Origin: Methanosarcinales archaeon
GTDB lineage: Archaea > Halobacteriota > Methanosarcinia > Methanosarcinales > Methanocomedenaceae
DNA length: 36,019 bases
Assembly (NCBI GenBank): GCA_030610815.1
Contig: JAUWRA010000005.1
Span: forward strand, 1-36,019
Reading direction: 5' to 3'
Shown: positions 19,461 through 30,507 of the stretch, piece by piece
How the letters are laid out: every line of letters begins with the position of its first letter
How positions within the stretch are numbered: position 1 is the stretch's first letter
Made by a program: the position numbers and the translations under genes
Notes under the pieces: model-generated
Told to the model about the DNA's origin: nothing
Databases searched by the model: none
Seen by the model: the letters and a program-made list of their open reading frames with translations, nothing else

Positions 19461-21155
19461 ATGGGTAAAAAGACCAGGATGACGGGCGCAAGAGCCCTTA
19501 TAGAATGCCTGTACGCTGAGAAAGTCGAAGTTATGTTCGGGTATCCGGGCGGCGTACTACTGCCTATCTATGATGAATTGTATGATGCGGATATTGACCA
19601 CATCCTGGTCAGGCATGAGCAGGCTGCAGCACACGCAGCAGATGGATATGCCCGTGCCACAGGTAAAGTGGGGGTCTGCCTGGCAACTTCCGGTCCGGGA
19701 GCCACCAACCTGGTTACAGGCATAGCCAATGCCTACATGGATTCTGTTCCAATGGTTGCCATCACAGGCCAGGTACCAAGGCCGCTTATCGGGAATGATG
19801 CTTTCCAGGAAGCAAATATTACAGGCATCACTCTTCCCATCACAAAGCACAATTACCTTGTAACAGATGTGAACGACCTGCCCTGGATAATCAAGGAAGC
19901 GTTCCACATCGCCTTTACCGGAAGACAGGGGCCGGTCCTTGTCGATATTCCAAAGGATGTGACCACTGACGAGTTCGATTTTGAATATCCTGATAAAGTA
20001 GACCTGAGAGGATACAAGCCAGTGAAAACCGGGCACAAAATGCAGATAAAACGTGGCGCTGAAGCCATTATAAAAGCCAGGCGTCCTGTCATTTACATTG
20101 GTGGAGGCATAATCTCATCAAATGCCAGCAAGGAATTACTTGAACTGGCAGAGATCATCAATGCACCTGTGACCACCACACTCATGGCCAAAGGTGCTTT
20201 TCCTGATTCCCATCCATTATGTGTGGGTATGCCGGGGATGCACGGTACTAAATATGCCAACTTTGCTATCCAGGAATCGGACCTGCTGATAGCTATAGGT
20301 GTCAGGTTTGATGACAGGGTTACAGGCAAGGTGGATTCCTTTGCACCCAATGCCAGGATAATTCATATAGACATAGACCCGGCCGAGATAAGTAAGAATG
20401 TACGTGTGGACATACCAATCGTGGGCAATGCAAGATCCATACTAAAGATGCTTGTGGAATTTATTAGTGAATTAAAGAAAAGCAAATCCACGACCACCCA
20501 GTGGATCAAGAAGGTTGAGAAGTGGAAACAGCAATATCCACTGAAGTATCTTATGGGTGATACATTGAAACCACAGTATATTGTTGAGCAGATACATGAA
20601 TTGTATCCGGATAGCATCATAGTAACTGAGGTTGGCCAGAACCAGATGTGGGCTGCCCAATACTTTAAATATTCCCAACCGAGGACTTTCATATCATCGG
20701 GTGGGCTCGGAACTATGGGATTCGGTTTCCCAGCTGCCATGGGTGCCAAGAAGGGATGCCCTGATAAAGTAGTCTTTGACATTGCAGGGGACGGTTCCTT
20801 CCAGATGAACAGCCAGGAACTTGCCACAGTGGTGAAGAACGATATACCGGTTATAGTGGCTATCCTGAACAACGGGTTTTTGGGCATGGTCAGGCAGTGG
20901 CAGGACCTGTTCTTTGATAAAAGGTATTCATTTACCAGTATTGATGATAGTGTTGACTTTGTCAAACTGGCAGAGGCTTATGGTGCGCTTGGTCTTAGGG
21001 TTACTAAACCAGATGAGGTGGCACCGGCATTAAAGGAAGCCGTTGATTCGGGCCGGCCAACTGTAATAGACTTTGTAGTTGAGCGGGAAGAGAATGTGTC
21101 GCCCATGGTACCAGCCGGGGCAGCCATAAATGAAATACTTGACCTGGAGGCCTGA
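19461..21155 (+). CDS. ilvB: Acetolactate synthase large subunit
   Basis: [46 protein letters not shown]; followed by ilvN and ilvC. Confidence 0.95.
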   Translation: MGKKTRMTGARALIECLYAEKVEVMFGYPGGVLLPIYDELYDADIDHILVRHEQAAAHAADGYARATGKVGVCLATSGPGATNLVTGIANAYMDSVPMVAITGQVPRPLIGNDAFQEANITGITLPITKHNYLVTDVNDLPWIIKEAFHIAFTGRQGPVLVDIPKDVTTDEFDFEYPDKVDLRGYKPVKTGHKMQIKRGAEAIIKARRPVIYIGGGIISSNASKELLELAEIINAPVTTTLMAKGAFPDSHPLCVGMPGMHGTKYANFAIQESDLLIAIGVRFDDRVTGKVDSFAPNARIIHIDIDPAEISKNVRVDIPIVGNARSILKMLVEFISELKKSKSTTTQWIKKVEKWKQQYPLKYLMGDTLKPQYIVEQIHELYPDSIIVTEVGQNQMWAAQYFKYSQPRTFISSGGLGTMGFGFPAAMGAKKGCPDKVVFDIAGDGSFQMNSQELATVVKNDIPVIVAILNNGFLGMVRQWQDLFFDKRYSFTSIDDSVDFVKLAEAYGALGLRVTKPDEVAPALKEAVDSGRPTVIDFVVEREENVSPMVPAGAAINEILDLEA

Positions 21156-21157
21156 AA

Positions 21158-21655
21158 TTGAAACACACACTTGCAATACTTGTGGAAAACAGATCCGGGG
21201 TCTTAACAAGAGTGGCAGGATTATTCAGCCGCAGGGGTTTTAATATAGAAAGCCTTGCAGTTGGAATAACGGACAATCCTGATATATCCAGAATGACCAT
21301 TGTCGTATCAGGTGATGACCATGTGCTTGAACAGGTGATCAAGCAGTTGAATAAGCTCATTGATGTTATCAGGGTCAGTGATCTTGAACCAGGCGAGACC
21401 ATTGAGCGGGAACTTGCACTTTTCAAGGTCAAGGTCGATAAGGGCAACCGTTCAGAGGTTATGCAGATAGTGGATGTCTTCAGGGCACAGATCGTAGATG
21501 TCGGTGTAAAGAGTTTGATAGTGGGTGTTACCGGAACAAATGATAAGATCGATGCCATAGAGAAACTCCTGCGGGGTTTCGGGATCGTGGAAGTTGTGCG
21601 TACAGGCACAGTTGCAATGAACCGCGGTGCTAAGACGGTAAAACCGGGAAAATAA
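21158..21655 (+). CDS. ilvN: Acetolactate synthase small subunit
   Basis: HTLAILVENRSGVLTRVAGLFSRRGFNIESLAVG (ACT domain); TTG start. Confidence 0.95.
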   Translation: MKHTLAILVENRSGVLTRVAGLFSRRGFNIESLAVGITDNPDISRMTIVVSGDDHVLEQVIKQLNKLIDVIRVSDLEPGETIERELALFKVKVDKGNRSEVMQIVDVFRAQIVDVGVKSLIVGVTGTNDKIDAIEKLLRGFGIVEVVRTGTVAMNRGAKTVKPGK

Positions 21656-21709
21656 TAGTTATTCAGAATAATAATTGATGTATAATTTCAGATACAGGAG
21701 AGAGAATAT

Positions 21710-22705
21710 ATGGTTAAGATGTATTATGATTCAGATGCCGACCTCGGTGTACTGAAAGGCAAGAGTATAGCAGTAATTGGATACGGTAGCCAGGGTCATG
21801 CCCAGGCACAGAACCTGCACGATTCAGGTATTAATGTAGTGGTTGGACTAAGGAAAGACAGCAGTTCATGGGCAAAAGTCGAAGCTGACGGCCTGATTGT
21901 CAAGACTGTAGCAGAAGCGGCTGCAGAGGCTGATATTGTCCAGATGCTGGTGCCTGATGAGATTGCCGCATCCATATATGCGGATGATATCGCAGCCAAT
22001 CTAAAACCTGGAAATGCGCTTTCATTTTCACACGGGTTCAACATACATTTCAACCAGATTGTCCCTCCGGCAGATGTGGACGTGTTCATGGTGGCTCCAA
22101 AGAGTCCGGGGCACCTGGTCAGGCGGACATATGTGGAAGGTAACGGTGTACCCGGCCTGCTTGCTGTACATCAGGATGCAACAGGGAATGCCAGACAGAT
22201 CGGACTGGCTTATGCCCGTGGCATAGGTTGCACCAGGGCCGGTGTTATCGAGACTACGTTCCTTGAAGAGACCGAGACCGACCTGTTCGGTGAGCAGGTG
22301 GACCTGTGCGGCGGTGTGGTCAGCATGATCAAGGCTTCCTTTGAGACACTGGTGGATGCGGGATACCAGCCCGAGATAGCTTATTTCGAGACATTGCATG
22401 AATTGAAGCTTATCGTTGACCTGATCCATGAAGGCGGGCTTGCCAATATGTGGGATTCGGTGTCCAATACTGCAGAGTATGGCGGTATGACAGTAGGTCC
22501 TACGATCATAAATGAGGAATCGCGGGATGCAATGCAAGAGGCACTGTACAGGATACAGAGCGGTGAGTTTGCCAGGGAGTTCGTGCTTGAGGGGAAGGCT
22601 AACAGTCCGGTGTTGAAGGCCATGGAGCGCATGGAGAATGAGCATCCTGTTGAAGTGGTGGGCAAGAAACTGCGCGCTATGATGCCCTGGCTCAACCCTG
22701 ATTGA
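21710..22705 (+). CDS. ilvC: Ketol-acid reductoisomerase
   Basis: [51 protein letters not shown]-type motif. Confidence 0.97.
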   Translation: MVKMYYDSDADLGVLKGKSIAVIGYGSQGHAQAQNLHDSGINVVVGLRKDSSSWAKVEADGLIVKTVAEAAAEADIVQMLVPDEIAASIYADDIAANLKPGNALSFSHGFNIHFNQIVPPADVDVFMVAPKSPGHLVRRTYVEGNGVPGLLAVHQDATGNARQIGLAYARGIGCTRAGVIETTFLEETETDLFGEQVDLCGGVVSMIKASFETLVDAGYQPEIAYFETLHELKLIVDLIHEGGLANMWDSVSNTAEYGGMTVGPTIINEESRDAMQEALYRIQSGEFAREFVLEGKANSPVLKAMERMENEHPVEVVGKKLRAMMPWLNPD

Positions 22706-22808
22706 GCCTTTTTTTTTATATTTTTTCATTACTTCATACATATATATATATGCATATTATATTTCCATAGAGATTGCAAGAGCAAGATCTATTATACATA
22801 TGTGCGTT

Positions 22809-23216
22809 TCATAATAAAAAAAGTTCCTTGATGCCGGTCATTCCATCTTTCGATATTGAAATTTTTACCTCTATATCCTTAAATGCCGGTATCCCGCCGG
22901 GCGTTTCATCTGAAACCAATGCATTTACCCACGGCCCATTAACCATAAATCCCAGACCTTTTTGTTCTTCCCTGGGTGATGCCATGGCCCTGACCACCAC
23001 ACTGCCCCATATTGATGTGAGCCTGACGTTTGCCCCATCCTGGATACCCATACGCTTCATTTCGGCAGCGTCCAGCACTATCAAGGCAGACAGCTCCAGG
23101 CATTCATCACTAAAACAGTCCTCTTCACATACACTGGCCTGGAACACGTCCCTGCGGGTTATGATCTTGATATCGTATTCCGGGGCCTTGATGAACTTAC
23201 CAACATCCAGTGCCAT
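22809..23216 (-). CDS. fmdD: Formylmethanofuran dehydrogenase subunit D-like (molybdopterin dinucleotide-binding)
   Basis: 135 aa; ...MKRMGIQDGANVRLTSIWGSVVVRAMAS, GFMVNGPWVNALV; adjoins the subunit B gene. Confidence 0.82.
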   Translation of the reverse strand: MALDVGKFIKAPEYDIKIITRRDVFQASVCEEDCFSDECLELSALIVLDAAEMKRMGIQDGANVRLTSIWGSVVVRAMASPREEQKGLGFMVNGPWVNALVSDETPGGIPAFKDIEVKISISKDGMTGIKELFLL

Positions 23217-24493
23217 CAGCTCACCTCCTCCATGATACGTCTTACTATCATTTCATCAGACAATCCATCTCCCTGGATAAGGGGAGAAATGTCCATTTTC
23301 TTGCCGTCCAACCTGATGGCAGTTCCACCCACTTCTATACCAGAGACCCCACATGGAATTGTCACATCCGCTACCCTGGTGGTCAGGTTTGAACATGGGT
23401 CCACCAGGATTAACGGAATATCCTTCAACCGCCTGGAAATGGATAAGGGTAAGCTTGCCAGGGGGTCGGAACCCACAACCATTACGGCATCGGCACCGTG
23501 CTTCAACTGCTCTACTACGGAATATTCAACACCGGATACCGGACCATTTTTTGTGAATCCGACCCTGTGAATAAATCCTGTTTCCTCATGCAGATTATGA
23601 TTAAAACCCCTCATATTAAAATGACCTGCCATTGGGATTAAGAAGAAGTTTGAGAAACGGTTCAATGTGCTCATAAATTCTGAAATGAGGTCAAATTCTT
23701 CTTTAATGGAATAAACCAGCCCCAATCCTGCAAAAATGACCCCGAATTCTGCTTTTTTTAATACAGCAGCCAGTTCCAGGATGCGTTTTACATCAAAATC
23801 ATAGGATAACTTAGGTACACGACCAGCCAACCCATCCATCAATGCCTGCATGAACTCAGCATCACCACCGGGCGGAATGCTGAAGAACATACCCTTACAT
23901 ATCTTTGCGGTCCTGGACTGCGTAACATCAATGCAGATGGCTGTCCTGTCCTCTTCATATCCCCGCTGCCTCAACTCACCCCTGGGAAAATATGAATACC
24001 TGGAAAGGTGGCGGGGATGGGAACTCATGGGGTCAGCACCCCAGTAGATTACAACATCTGCCTTTTCCCTTACTTCATCCAGAGTGCATGAAGGGACGCT
24101 GCCGTTTATTATCTCGTTAATAGTGATACCCTGGCAGAAGGATGAAGTGGAATCTATGCAGGCACCCAGGGTCTGTGCCAGTTCTATACCTGCAACCTGG
24201 GCCTCTGAAGTGGAATTACTCCAGCCGTAGAGCAATGGATTCCTGGCCTCTTCAAGTATCTCCGCCGCCTGTCTAATAGCATTATTTACATCAACTTCCT
24301 CTTGATCCACTGTGGACATGGCAGTATGTTTACACCCATATACCCTGGCTTTGCCCTTAAGACAGGCATGTTCCACCTTCTCGACCCTGTTATCTTTGAT
24401 ATATACCTGGATATCCTCACAAAGCAGGGCACAACCAGTGCAGGTCCATGTGATCGGTTCAGTCATTTCCATCTCGACCTCATACGAACTCAA
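23216..24493 (-). CDS. fmdB: Formylmethanofuran dehydrogenase subunit B-like
   Basis: CTGCALLCEDIQVYI, PLLYGWSNSTSEAQVAGIELA, DVVIYWGADPMSSHPRHLSRYS, IPMAGHFNMRGFNH. Confidence 0.9.
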   Translation of the reverse strand: MSSYEVEMEMTEPITWTCTGCALLCEDIQVYIKDNRVEKVEHACLKGKARVYGCKHTAMSTVDQEEVDVNNAIRQAAEILEEARNPLLYGWSNSTSEAQVAGIELAQTLGACIDSTSSFCQGITINEIINGSVPSCTLDEVREKADVVIYWGADPMSSHPRHLSRYSYFPRGELRQRGYEEDRTAICIDVTQSRTAKICKGMFFSIPPGGDAEFMQALMDGLAGRVPKLSYDFDVKRILELAAVLKKAEFGVIFAGLGLVYSIKEEFDLISEFMSTLNRFSNFFLIPMAGHFNMRGFNHNLHEETGFIHRVGFTKNGPVSGVEYSVVEQLKHGADAVMVVGSDPLASLPLSISRRLKDIPLILVDPCSNLTTRVADVTIPCGVSGIEVGGTAIRLDGKKMDISPLIQGDGLSDEMIVRRIMEEVS

Positions 24494-24941
24494 TAGCCTC
24501 GGTTGGGCATGGGTCTATGCATGCCCTGCATAGTATCTTGTCCTTACCAAAACGCCTGCACTCCTTTACATTGGCAGCTTTTACCTTTCCGTTTTCGACT
24601 CTGAAAATGACCTTCTCATTTGTCGGACCAAAACCCCTGCCTGAACCATGAGGGTCATTGGCAACATTTACAGGACAAGCGACTACACAGTTACCACAGC
24701 CTGAGCAGAGTTCATCATGTATAATGAGCCCGGTCTCCTCTGCACCTTCCATTGGCTTTAATATAATTTCCAGTTTTTGCCTTGAGTCGATGTATTTATC
24801 CTCTTCCATTAGCGGCGGGCATTCGGTGTACTGTTTGGTGCGTGAAAGTAATGCCACGGCAAATGCCATGCAGGTGGATTCATTGCATTTCTTGCAATTG
24901 GTTTTTGGCAGTAATTGATATATTTCCATTGCACTTGTCAT
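24480..24941 (-). CDS. Fe-S protein: corrinoid/ACDS-type [4Fe-4S] domain plus ferredoxin domain, Fwd/Fmd-associated
   Basis: LPKTNCKKCNESTCMAFAVALL, CSGCGNCVVACPVNV, CRACIDPCPTEAI; overlaps fmdB by 14 nt. Start at internal ATG 24941 preferred over tracked 24998. Confidence 0.82.
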   Translation of the reverse strand: MTSAMEIYQLLPKTNCKKCNESTCMAFAVALLSRTKQYTECPPLMEEDKYIDSRQKLEIILKPMEGAEETGLIIHDELCSGCGNCVVACPVNVANDPHGSGRGFGPTNEKVIFRVENGKVKAANVKECRRFGKDKILCRACIDPCPTEAIEFV

Positions 24942-25055
24942 TTTGTAACCACGTAGTAGGGAAGTAACGAACCTCGTATAGCTGTCAATTGAATACAATT
25001 GTAGATAGTGCGGAATATAAATAAAAACTTCCTGTGGCCTGGAAAGCCAATGTTA

Positions 25056-25117
25056 AGAAAATGCTCACTTCGTTTGCATTTTCTAAGCCTACAGGAAAGT
25101 ATATACTTTACTATACG
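25056..25117 (-). repeat. 62-nt intergenic double-hairpin repeat, copy 2 (inverted)
   Basis: Reverse complement cgtatagtaaagtatatactttcctgtaggcttagaaaatgcaaacgaagtgagcattttct. Confidence 0.9.
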
Positions 25118-25234
25118 TTAAAAAAGCATCCGAAGTAAAAAAAAGAAAACAAGAAACTGCTCACTTGCGTTTGCAGTTACTTGAGTACACAATCTTATAG
25201 ATCATACACAAAAAGAAAAAACAAACTGATGTTT

Positions 25235-26173
25235 TCACACCAGTTTATTGATCGGATGGTTCGGATCCATTATTTCTATGCCAAGATCTTTTGCAGTCTC
25301 TGCCAGCATGATATCCACTAAGGCAACTGCCGGGAATACTGACCTGACATTTTCAATAGGACCGTACAGCAGACAGTCTGCACCAACTACCTGACACACA
25401 AGGTTGGTTCCGATATCTGTGGGCATGTAGGCTTCCTTATGTTCCTTTTTGAACTTCTTAAGCCAATCCCATGCAGATGCCATGTTATGGAAACCGCCGC
25501 CTGTGGGAAGTCCCAGATGTCCCTTGACTGCCATGATAGACCGGACCGTTGCACCAGCACCTGCACCGGGTGGCATAGCTGCCACATCGACAATTGGTCT
25601 GGTTATTCCACAGTCCTTGGCAACTTCAAGCATACCTTTCGCCTGGCCAGTACCGCCAATCTCAAGGATGTCCATCTTGCCTTTCACTGAAGGGTCTGTA
25701 GCATTGAATGCCAGTACTATGGCTGCATCCAGATCGCTTTCCGTGACTGCTGCAATCTCTTCTTCATTGATACTGGCATTGATAGAGTTGTGTATGGCCC
25801 TATCTGCCACGCCAATCTCAGTACAATACTTTGCTGCTGCAGCTCTCACATCACCGGCTGAAGAGTCTATCAGGAATGCAGTTTTATCATCTATTTCGAC
25901 AAACCAGTCTATAAAATTTATTATAGCTTCTGATGTTTCACCCACGATCTGGTTAATATAGGGAACACCTGTTATGTCTCCCATCTCTTGTTGTATGTGC
26001 CACAGATCATCTGCCTGATCTTTGTTAAATATACCTTTATCTTCGTCAGTCACAATTTTGTGCTTGCCGTAGAACATAGTACTGATCAGGACAGTGGGAT
26101 ACTGTCCAGGCTGCCCTCCCATCTTTACGCCGCCAAATTCGAAAACTTCCTGTTCTTTATCAAACCTAAACAT
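25235..26173 (-). CDS. mtrH: Tetrahydromethanopterin S-methyltransferase subunit H
   Basis: MFRFDKEQEVFEFGGVKMGGQPGQYPTVLISTMFYGKHKIV. Confidence 0.97.
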   Translation of the reverse strand: MFRFDKEQEVFEFGGVKMGGQPGQYPTVLISTMFYGKHKIVTDEDKGIFNKDQADDLWHIQQEMGDITGVPYINQIVGETSEAIINFIDWFVEIDDKTAFLIDSSAGDVRAAAAKYCTEIGVADRAIHNSINASINEEEIAAVTESDLDAAIVLAFNATDPSVKGKMDILEIGGTGQAKGMLEVAKDCGITRPIVDVAAMPPGAGAGATVRSIMAVKGHLGLPTGGGFHNMASAWDWLKKFKKEHKEAYMPTDIGTNLVCQVVGADCLLYGPIENVRSVFPAVALVDIMLAETAKDLGIEIMDPNHPINKLV

Positions 26174-26188
26174 TTATTATCACCTCTT

Positions 26189-26485
26189 TCACTTAAACAG
26201 AATTCTTATTACTGCATCCAAAAGGGATTCATTTACCTCTAATGGAATCGGATTTATTGGGGATAATCCCAATGTTGTTACTATCAACAGATACATCACC
26301 ATTATCATCAGGCCGACACAAATGCCATATAGTATTCCGATATCCCTGCCAAGGCGTTTACCTATTCTCTGCTGGATCTCGCTGTGAGTGAATTCGATCT
26401 TCTCATCAATGTGGTCCAGTTTCTTGATAACCTCCTGGTAGTCAGCCGGGTCAACGATTATCTCCGGAATTGTATTTTCAGCCAT
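26189..26485 (-). CDS. mtrG: Tetrahydromethanopterin S-methyltransferase subunit G
   Basis: Position in operon; IPEIIVDPADYQEVIKKLDHIDEKIEFTHSEIQQRIGKRLGRDIGILYG. Confidence 0.94.
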   Translation of the reverse strand: MAENTIPEIIVDPADYQEVIKKLDHIDEKIEFTHSEIQQRIGKRLGRDIGILYGICVGLMIMVMYLLIVTTLGLSPINPIPLEVNESLLDAVIRILFK

Positions 26486-26489
26486 TTTA

Positions 26490-26732
26490 TTAACCTCCCT
26501 TCACGATAATGGGCAGTCCGATCATAATGACCGCTAATACGAATCCGTACACAAGTCCTTTGAAACCTCTGGAGACTCCTGAATCAAGTTTTTGGTTTCT
26601 GGCAATAAGCTGTCCCCTGTACCTGATATCCTCAAGAAGTTTATCGAAAATCACAGCTCCGGGTGGGGTAACAACCATAGGAACTCCTTTGCCGTAAACA
26701 TATTCATCGGTTTCTTCAGCCATGTTATACAC
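26490..26732 (-). CDS. mtrF: Tetrahydromethanopterin S-methyltransferase subunit F
   Basis: 80 aa with C-terminal [20 protein letters not shown]; operon position. Confidence 0.92.
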   Translation of the reverse strand: MYNMAEETDEYVYGKGVPMVVTPPGAVIFDKLLEDIRYRGQLIARNQKLDSGVSRGFKGLVYGFVLAVIMIGLPIIVKGG

Positions 26733-27450
26733 CTCCCATGATCAGTAATCCAAGAAGTCCAAGTGTCAGGGTAAGCCCCATCATAACACCTTCGATCTTT
26801 CCTGAATAAACACCTGATGCAAACTTGTTCATGTTACCTATATCTATAGTTTGGGCCTGGATATTCCGGATCCTCGATTGGATCAGTGCTACTTCGGCAG
26901 CCATAGGCCTGATACCCTCAAATTCTTCTTCGCCCTCACCATCTTCCGATACCTCTATGATCATTGCTTCAGCATCAAACGCTCCGGGATCACGGCCTGC
27001 CAGTTCTTTGATCTTTGCAGTTATCTGTCCCTGGTCTTCCGTGCCTATCATGTCAATACATTCAACCTGTTCCTGCAATCTGGCAATGGATTCCTCGGTC
27101 AGGTTCTCGATGTAGGGAATGGCTCCTACTGCACCGACAATCCTGTTCTCCTTGGTACCATTGGCATGGAATTGCATAATGGCATCCCCGGTCAGGTGAC
27201 CTTTAACCTCAGAACCGGTGACCAGGAGGAACCTGATGTTCGGGTTAGAGATGATATTGGCCACAAGCTTTTCGATACCGATATTCTCGGTCTTACAGGG
27301 ACCTGTGATAGATGCACCTGCCTCAAGATGTGGTGCTCCAGGGAGATGGGATCCTAATGTGGCAACAGCAACAGGGTTATTCACATCACCTATCTCATAC
27401 TCACCTTTCAGGACAGGCCATCCAACTGCCGTTTCTCTTTTATCAGCCAT
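26725..27450 (-). CDS. mtrA: Tetrahydromethanopterin S-methyltransferase subunit A
   Basis: [30 protein letters not shown]-terminal TM helix. Confidence 0.97.
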   Translation of the reverse strand: MADKRETAVGWPVLKGEYEIGDVNNPVAVATLGSHLPGAPHLEAGASITGPCKTENIGIEKLVANIISNPNIRFLLVTGSEVKGHLTGDAIMQFHANGTKENRIVGAVGAIPYIENLTEESIARLQEQVECIDMIGTEDQGQITAKIKELAGRDPGAFDAEAMIIEVSEDGEGEEEFEGIRPMAAEVALIQSRIRNIQAQTIDIGNMNKFASGVYSGKIEGVMMGLTLTLGLLGLLIMGGV

Positions 27451-27762
27451 TTACAAGCCTCCTATCTTCATTAATACGGTAAACAGGAACATCAATATAA
27501 GACCTCCTATAAAACCGTAAAATATATTTGTCCAGACACCTGCAGTAACGGCTGCTTTTTCACGACCCGGGAAGGAAGCAAGTAGTGGATGATCCGGACC
27601 AAGTGAGTACATCATATCATCTACTATTTTATCCAGTTCTTCCACTAGTGTTGAAATATGGTCAAGGGAGTATTCCAGCACATCATCCTTTTCCTCTGCC
27701 AGGATTCCCGACATGGGTTCCAGGATCAGGTGGAGTTCGGGTGCAATTCTTATGTGGCTCAT
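27451..27762 (-). CDS. mtrB: Tetrahydromethanopterin S-methyltransferase subunit B
   Basis: 103 aa; operon position; single C-terminal TM. Confidence 0.93.
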   Translation of the reverse strand: MSHIRIAPELHLILEPMSGILAEEKDDVLEYSLDHISTLVEELDKIVDDMMYSLGPDHPLLASFPGREKAAVTAGVWTNIFYGFIGGLILMFLFTVLMKIGGL

Positions 27763-28598
27763 TCTAATTCCTCCGCTGATGGCAGTAAACCTGTACCAAC
27801 GACCTTATATGCTTCACGGTGGACAGATTTCATGAATTTATTGAAGTATACCAGGAATATGAGCAGACCTACTAACATGGTCAGTGCTGCCGAAACCGCA
27901 TCGATAGCGGTTAATGAGGCAAAACCTGCAATTACCATAATAATGGCTGCTTTTTCAACGGCCACGTACAATGTCCTGTATTGTGATTCATCGGGTCCGA
28001 GGTTTGCATTGAATGGATGAAGTATAGTCATTGCACCGCCAATAAAGACTAGGGCAATGTATCCTGTACTTACCACACTCGGGAGTATGGCATCATTGAA
28101 AGCAAAACTTCCGGCGATAGAGGCACTAAGACCCATCATCACCAGGCATCCTGCACCTGCGATCTCGATCATGGATTTCTCCATAATAGGGATGTTCATA
28201 TTCAGGATCTTGTTCGATAATAAACCAATTACCAATCCGATCAAGGCTGCCACAATAAAAGATATTACCGGGCCTAATATAGCGGGAATTTGCAATATAC
28301 CTGTTTCGGGCAGGATCAATCCGAATATGGCTGCTACAATACCCATACCCAGAGCCACCATACCAATGGAAGGCACACCTGTACCAAGACCATAACTACA
28401 TACCCTGCGTACCGCATCAGCACCCCATACTACAGCGAATATGGAACCGATACCGCCCATAACAGAGAATATTGTGGTATTGAATGTCTGGTTCAGCATT
28501 GTTAAGTATATTCCTGCAAGTCCGCCGATCACACCGATCGCGATTACTTTATTTGGGGGCAGACCACCACTTGCCGGTCCTCCTTCTACAGCTGACAT
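27759..28598 (-). CDS. mtrC: Tetrahydromethanopterin S-methyltransferase subunit C
   Basis: Multi-TM; PPNKVIAIGVIGGLAGIYL, WGADAVRRVCSYGLGTGVPSIGM; operon position. Confidence 0.95.
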   Translation of the reverse strand: MSAVEGGPASGGLPPNKVIAIGVIGGLAGIYLTMLNQTFNTTIFSVMGGIGSIFAVVWGADAVRRVCSYGLGTGVPSIGMVALGMGIVAAIFGLILPETGILQIPAILGPVISFIVAALIGLVIGLLSNKILNMNIPIMEKSMIEIAGAGCLVMMGLSASIAGSFAFNDAILPSVVSTGYIALVFIGGAMTILHPFNANLGPDESQYRTLYVAVEKAAIIMVIAGFASLTAIDAVSAALTMLVGLLIFLVYFNKFMKSVHREAYKVVGTGLLPSAEELE

Positions 28599-29320
28599 TA
28601 ACTAACACCTCCCATAATAGGTACGGCAATGATTGCACATAGAAGTGAAGCGACCAGGCATGATATGATAGCCTTTGGTACCCTCTTGAACTTGGGGTCA
28701 TGGAATCCTTCGATAGTGCCCCCGATATTATACGAGGCCAGCACCGCGTTCACATAGAACACACCAGTGGCAAATATTCCTGCAAGAGCGACTATGGCCG
28801 GATCAGATGGAGCGTTTCCTATCTGCATTAACTGCACATAGACCAATGAACCGCCCATTCCTCCGAACAGAGCGCCAATAGTACCGCTTACAAAACTGAC
28901 AGTCGGGACGCCGTGGCCTTCAGTACCTTTCGAAACATAGATATCCTGTCTATCTCCTGTTATTGGGTCAACATCGACCTTTGCAGATACCGGGGGAACA
29001 CCCACACAGTATACATATACTAACTGCCCGATGAACATTGTCACCGTGATCATGATCATAGCACCCACGGCACCAGAGGCCAGCACAAGTATGAAATCCG
29101 ATGTAGTAAAACTACCTGAGGTTGCAAGGAAATTATACATAAATCCTGCACTGATCAGGCCGGTAAGTCCCGCACCTGCAGCCAGCTGCACTGTACCTGT
29201 ACCCACACCTGTTGCCTGGGCCATTGCAGCCGGTGCACCACCTACTGGAATAAAGTGGACACCTAAGCCGATAAGCACTCCGCCCAGAGTTATAAGGGCA
29301 ATAGAAATTAGATCAATCAT
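28598..29320 (-). CDS. mtrD: Tetrahydromethanopterin S-methyltransferase subunit D
   Basis: Multi-TM; GVHFIPVGGAPAAMAQATGVGTGT; operon position. Confidence 0.95.
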   Translation of the reverse strand: MIDLISIALITLGGVLIGLGVHFIPVGGAPAAMAQATGVGTGTVQLAAGAGLTGLISAGFMYNFLATSGSFTTSDFILVLASGAVGAMIMITVTMFIGQLVYVYCVGVPPVSAKVDVDPITGDRQDIYVSKGTEGHGVPTVSFVSGTIGALFGGMGGSLVYVQLMQIGNAPSDPAIVALAGIFATGVFYVNAVLASYNIGGTIEGFHDPKFKRVPKAIISCLVASLLCAIIAVPIMGGVS

Positions 29321-30210
29321 GCTGTTTCAGCACCTCCATCTTCATCCTTGAACGGTCCGTAAGCCTTCCTGCCCTGAACCTCGACCAACCTGTTTGCAAG
29401 TATAAGTATCAAGACAATTATCAGGCCGGCAATTACTGCATTCACCCCACTAAATACTGTGGATCTCCAGTTATCAAAGAACACTGTAAAGCCAAGGGCG
29501 AGCCCGGTAACGGGTCCTCCGAACTTTGCGCAGGCCCACACATTATCAATACCATTCCTCAGACCTGATTCGGCCTTTCTCACAATATTCCCTGAGTATG
29601 CTGCATTCAATCCACAGCCGAACGGCTGGTTCTGGAACTCTCGCTCAGCACCATAATGAACGTCACCTGTAGACGACCCTATAGCTCCTGCGGTTATTCC
29701 CCAGAGGAACGCCAGTAATGGCAACGGGAATGGGTGTGACAGTACATGGTCCATGATATAAGAAAAACTAATAATACAAAATACTGCAATAAACCCATGT
29801 GCAATTATGGAAGGCACATGACCGATAACCATGTCCATATAAATTGGTTGTTTGAATCGTTTCTGACTTGCTGTACGTCCCATATGGGCGGTCACTGAGA
29901 ATAGGCCAAGCAATATTGCACCAGCAAGAGAGCCGATGGCAATTGCGAAAATCACTGACATATTCTGTGCCAGCAATACACTGGCCACTGTTGCTCCGGT
30001 CGCACACCATAGCCCGTAAGCCGGTGGTTCCCCGGAAATAGCTTTGTTAAATATCCTATGTGGAAAATCCATTTGGGCGGCAAGCTGCACCTGTGAGTTA
30101 GGATTGCTCTGAGAACCGACGTCTGATTCCAAATCTTCAGCAGCACCGGCAATCGTTGCAAGAGCACCCATCAGCGCAACAATACCTAGACCCGTAATTG
30201 GATCAATCAT
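29317..30210 (-). CDS. mtrE: Tetrahydromethanopterin S-methyltransferase subunit E
   Basis: AAEDLESDVGSQSNPNSQVQLAAQMDFPHRIFNKAISGEPPAYGLWCATG. Confidence 0.97.
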   Translation of the reverse strand: MIDPITGLGIVALMGALATIAGAAEDLESDVGSQSNPNSQVQLAAQMDFPHRIFNKAISGEPPAYGLWCATGATVASVLLAQNMSVIFAIAIGSLAGAILLGLFSVTAHMGRTASQKRFKQPIYMDMVIGHVPSIIAHGFIAVFCIISFSYIMDHVLSHPFPLPLLAFLWGITAGAIGSSTGDVHYGAEREFQNQPFGCGLNAAYSGNIVRKAESGLRNGIDNVWACAKFGGPVTGLALGFTVFFDNWRSTVFSGVNAVIAGLIIVLILILANRLVEVQGRKAYGPFKDEDGGAETA

Positions 30211-30507
30211 TTATTTTCATCCTCCTGTACTTTTTATAATCATTACTGATGAAATCAAATTATACATAATAAATAACTTGATTACACTAACAGTCTTATC
30301 CAAAAACTAGCACTTTGACTAGCTTATATTGGATTACCAGAAACCCCATATAAATGTTTCTAAATTAATATGCAGTGAACTAGTTAAGGGTATAGGATTG
30401 CATTAATTTGACTAATTGGCATTTAAAAAATAAAATGGATTATTAGCAGATGTCCTTGATATAAAATTGGAAAAGATCACATGGCATCTGCCAGGTTGAT
30501 AGGTCGG

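Noticed and set aside
25235-30210. Unusual gene order in the mtr operon
   Set aside because: Order E-D-C-B-A-F-G-H is the canonical one; tight overlaps are normal
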